43,482 nt of DNA. Source: an uncultured Muribaculaceae bacterium. Its GTDB lineage: Bacteria; Bacteroidota; Bacteroidia; Bacteroidales; Muribaculaceae. The position numbers and the translations under genes are program-made. The stretch spans positions 1 to 43,482 of the forward strand of contig CAJUOB010000024.1 of the NCBI GenBank assembly GCA_910587915.1, read 5' to 3'. Positions 41,582 through 43,482 of the stretch are shown here, piece after piece (the stretch's first letter is position 1; the number at the start of each line of letters is the position of its first letter). The notes beneath the pieces are model-generated. The model was given only the letters and a program-made list of their open reading frames with translations. It was not told the origin of the DNA and did not search any database.

Positions 41582-42511
41582 TCAATATTCAATTTTCATG
41601 TTCAACAGATACTTTTGCTTATCTTCAAGTGACATATTGAAGAAACGCTGCTCTTTGTTGAGAGAGCGCATAGCTTCCATTTCTTCAGGAGTAAGCTCAA
41701 AATCAAAAATATTTATGTTTTCGGTAATATAACCGTGGTCAGTAGCTCCGGGAATAGCCGAAAGCCCTTCCTGAATGTGCCAACGGAGAATTATCTGTGC
41801 CGGAGTTTTGCCATGAGCTTCGGCGATTTTCATTATAGTCGGGTCTTTGAATAAGGCTCCGTTGCTCATTGCTCCACCAAGCGGAAACCAGCACTCAACC
41901 TGAATGTTGTCAGTGTCGGCACGTTTGCGCCATTCAAGGCGTTGTGCATAAGGATGACATTCAATCTGAAATACGGCCGGTTTGATTTTCGCAAACTCTA
42001 TCACAGCGTTATAAAGAGAGTCAGCGGCATCAAAATTACTGATACCCAACGCACGGACTTTACCTGCTTCCACCGCTTTCTCCATGTCGCGCCATGCCCC
42101 TCTCCAATCGCCGATAGGCTGATGAACATACAACAGGTCGATATAATCAACACCGAGGCGTTCAAGCATCTCATCTATTGCTTTTAAGGTTTTGCCTTCG
42201 CCATATTCGGTAGGCCAGATTTTACTGGTCAACCAAATATCTTCGCGGGGCACGCCGCTGTCTTTCATTCCTTGTCCTACACCACGCTCAATGCGGTAAG
42301 CATGGGCTGTGTCGATGTGTCGATAGCCATTCTTCAAGGCAAATGTGATTGCATCTGCCATAAGGCTGTCGCCTGGTACATTGAATGTTCCGATACCGAA
42401 GCGTGGCATCTTCAACCCATTGTTGAGTTCCGCATAAGGAACTTGTGACTGGGCATTGGCTGTCATGGCTGCAATACAGAGGGTCAATCCAAATATTATT
42501 ATTTTAATCAT
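41582..42511 (-). CDS. aldo/keto reductase with export signal
   Basis: A 309-residue AKR with a complete catalytic set: D67 and Y72 in DTAHAYR, K97 in LTSKIW and H130 in YVHQPI. The N-terminus is a clear Sec-type signal (MIKIIIFGLTLCIAAMTANA, cut before Q21) placed before the AKR start (VPYAELNNGLKMPRFGIGTF). It belongs to the same subfamily as the AKR at 37632, which has no signal. It starts 4 nt after the third AKR gene. Periplasmic location would leave it without NADPH, so its function there is unclear. Confidence 0.91.
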   Translation of the reverse strand: MIKIIIFGLTLCIAAMTANAQSQVPYAELNNGLKMPRFGIGTFNVPGDSLMADAITFALKNGYRHIDTAHAYRIERGVGQGMKDSGVPREDIWLTSKIWPTEYGEGKTLKAIDEMLERLGVDYIDLLYVHQPIGDWRGAWRDMEKAVEAGKVRALGISNFDAADSLYNAVIEFAKIKPAVFQIECHPYAQRLEWRKRADTDNIQVECWFPLGGAMSNGALFKDPTIMKIAEAHGKTPAQIILRWHIQEGLSAIPGATDHGYITENINIFDFELTPEEMEAMRSLNKEQRFFNMSLEDKQKYLLNMKIEY

Positions 42512-42515
42512 AATT

Positions 42516-43482
42516 TTATGCTTTTTGTGTTTTAATTACTTTTGATCCGCCAAAAACTTCACTCATCGGTATGCTGTCAAGTTGGAGGTCTATTGCCTCT
42601 ACTTCCTCAGTTGATAGGATTATATCAGCTGCTCCGAGGTTTTCTTTCAGTCGGCAAAGGTGGCGTGTGCCGGGGATAGCCACGATATATGGCTTCTTAC
42701 ACAGCATCCATGCAAGGGAAATCTGAGAGGGTGTGGCGTGCTTTTCATCGGCAAGCCGACGTATAAGTTCAAACAGCATCTCGTTTTCCTCAAAACTCTC
42801 CCGACTGAACTGAGGCATTGCTGCACGATAATCATTCTTGGGATTGAATTTTGAGTCAGCGGTATAGAAGTCCGACAACAGACCATTGGCAAGCGGAGAG
42901 AACGCGATAAAGCCTACATTCAATTCCTCAAGCGTCGGGAAAATATCCTCGTGCCTCCTTGCCATCATCGAATAGCGGTTCTGTATAGCCGTTACGGGAC
43001 ATATCGCATGAGCGCGACGGAGATATTCTTCAGTAGTTTCCGATATACCCCAATGGAGTATCTTGCCTTCCTGTATCAGTTGCGACATAGTATCTGCCAC
43101 AATTTCCGGCTCAACTTCAGGGTCTATGCGGTGTTGCAGATACAGGTCGATATGGTCGGTTTGCAGGCGACGTAGTGAGCCATCAACGGCTTTCCTGATG
43201 CTATCGGGAGTTGAATCCGGTATCAGAGGATAAGGCCCCGGCTCGTGCGATTTGTCGAATGTAAGACCGAATTTTGTTGTGATTACAACCTTATCACGGT
43301 AAGGCTTCAATGCTTCTCCAAGCAATTCCTCGTTATCGTGAGGATTTGTATCCGTGCCGTAAATTTCAGCGGTATCAAACAATGTATAACCCATCTCCAC
43401 AGCATCTGCAAGGAGCGTTTTCATTGACTTTTTATCAGCGGGTGCGCCGTATGCGTGGCTCATGCCCATACATCCGAGGCCG
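42516..43482 (-). CDS. aldo/keto reductase (AKR11/13-like), 5' end outside window
   Basis: About 322 codons are visible and the frame continues past the window edge (GLGCMGMSHAYG runs across it). It is a larger, different AKR subfamily than the other two: D and Y in FDTAEIYGTD, K in TTKFGL, H in LYLQHRID, then SETTEEYLRRA and the C-terminal VAIPGTRHLCRLKENLGA. Relatives reduce aldehydes or quinones, and some act as pyridoxal reductases. It is the first visible gene of the minus-strand redox run; its promoter is beyond the window. Confidence 0.9.
   Translation of the reverse strand, partial: GLGCMGMSHAYGAPADKKSMKTLLADAVEMGYTLFDTAEIYGTDTNPHDNEELLGEALKPYRDKVVITTKFGLTFDKSHEPGPYPLIPDSTPDSIRKAVDGSLRRLQTDHIDLYLQHRIDPEVEPEIVADTMSQLIQEGKILHWGISETTEEYLRRAHAICPVTAIQNRYSMMARRHEDIFPTLEELNVGFIAFSPLANGLLSDFYTADSKFNPKNDYRAAMPQFSRESFEENEMLFELIRRLADEKHATPSQISLAWMLCKKPYIVAIPGTRHLCRLKENLGAADIILSTEEVEAIDLQLDSIPMSEVFGGSKVIKTQKA

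Noticed and set aside
1..43482. CRISPR array, prophage, integrase or conjugation genes
   Set aside because: No spaced direct repeats, and no transposase, integrase, phage structural or conjugation gene was seen anywhere in the window.

Overview
The window looks like chromosomal DNA of a gut-type Bacteroidales bacterium, most likely near Muribaculaceae. Three things point there. Most strong promoters fit the Bacteroidetes pattern TTTG-N19/20-TAnnTTTG. Gene content matches the order: a long urocanate hydratase, fused FtcD, carboxynorspermidine decarboxylase, a DUF340/LysO transporter split in two, and a subclass A2-like beta-lactamase. Start regions lack strong Shine-Dalgarno sites. No database search was possible, so the family-level placement is an inference.

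Left part (1-13.1 kb): the 5' part of a tRNA-Pro(TGG) on the minus strand, then sppA-lpxK-purine nucleoside phosphorylase-thiL, a yaaA homologue facing the other way, a zinc-ribbon/TM2 protein, and a tight plus-strand run of EamA transporter, DUF4250 protein, UvrD/PcrA helicase, nspC, GT2 glycosyltransferase and radC. Middle (13.1-20.2 kb): the histidine-utilisation operon ftcD-hutU-hutH-hutI on the minus strand behind one near-consensus promoter. It converts histidine to glutamate and loads the formimino carbon onto folate. A small membrane protein follows.

20.2-29.8 kb: a class A beta-lactamase homologue with an unusual C-terminal extension, a 161-bp MITE-like element with inverted ends and a TAA duplication, a minus-strand run (C45-type hydrolase, dCMP deaminase, S41 protease, 5-formyl-THF cyclo-ligase), recJ-recQ, and an HxlR regulator divergent from an NAD(P)-binding oxidoreductase.

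30.7-43.5 kb is more accessory. It holds a deletion chimera of a macrodomain gene and an alpha/beta-hydrolase gene, a Bcr/CflA efflux pump, an AT-rich orphan gene, and split lysO behind a roughly 240-nt leader. The end of that leader can fold into a three-way-junction-like structure whose closing stem abuts the start codon. Two facing redox gene runs follow: internally deleted SDR, RibD-C reductase and lipoprotein flavodoxin on plus; and three aldo/keto reductases, a second RibD-C reductase, Zn- and Fe-alcohol dehydrogenases and a second flavodoxin on minus. Several of these redox enzymes carry export signals, which is unexpected for NAD(P)H-dependent enzymes. The lysO leader RNA and this redox cluster are the best candidates for something undescribed.
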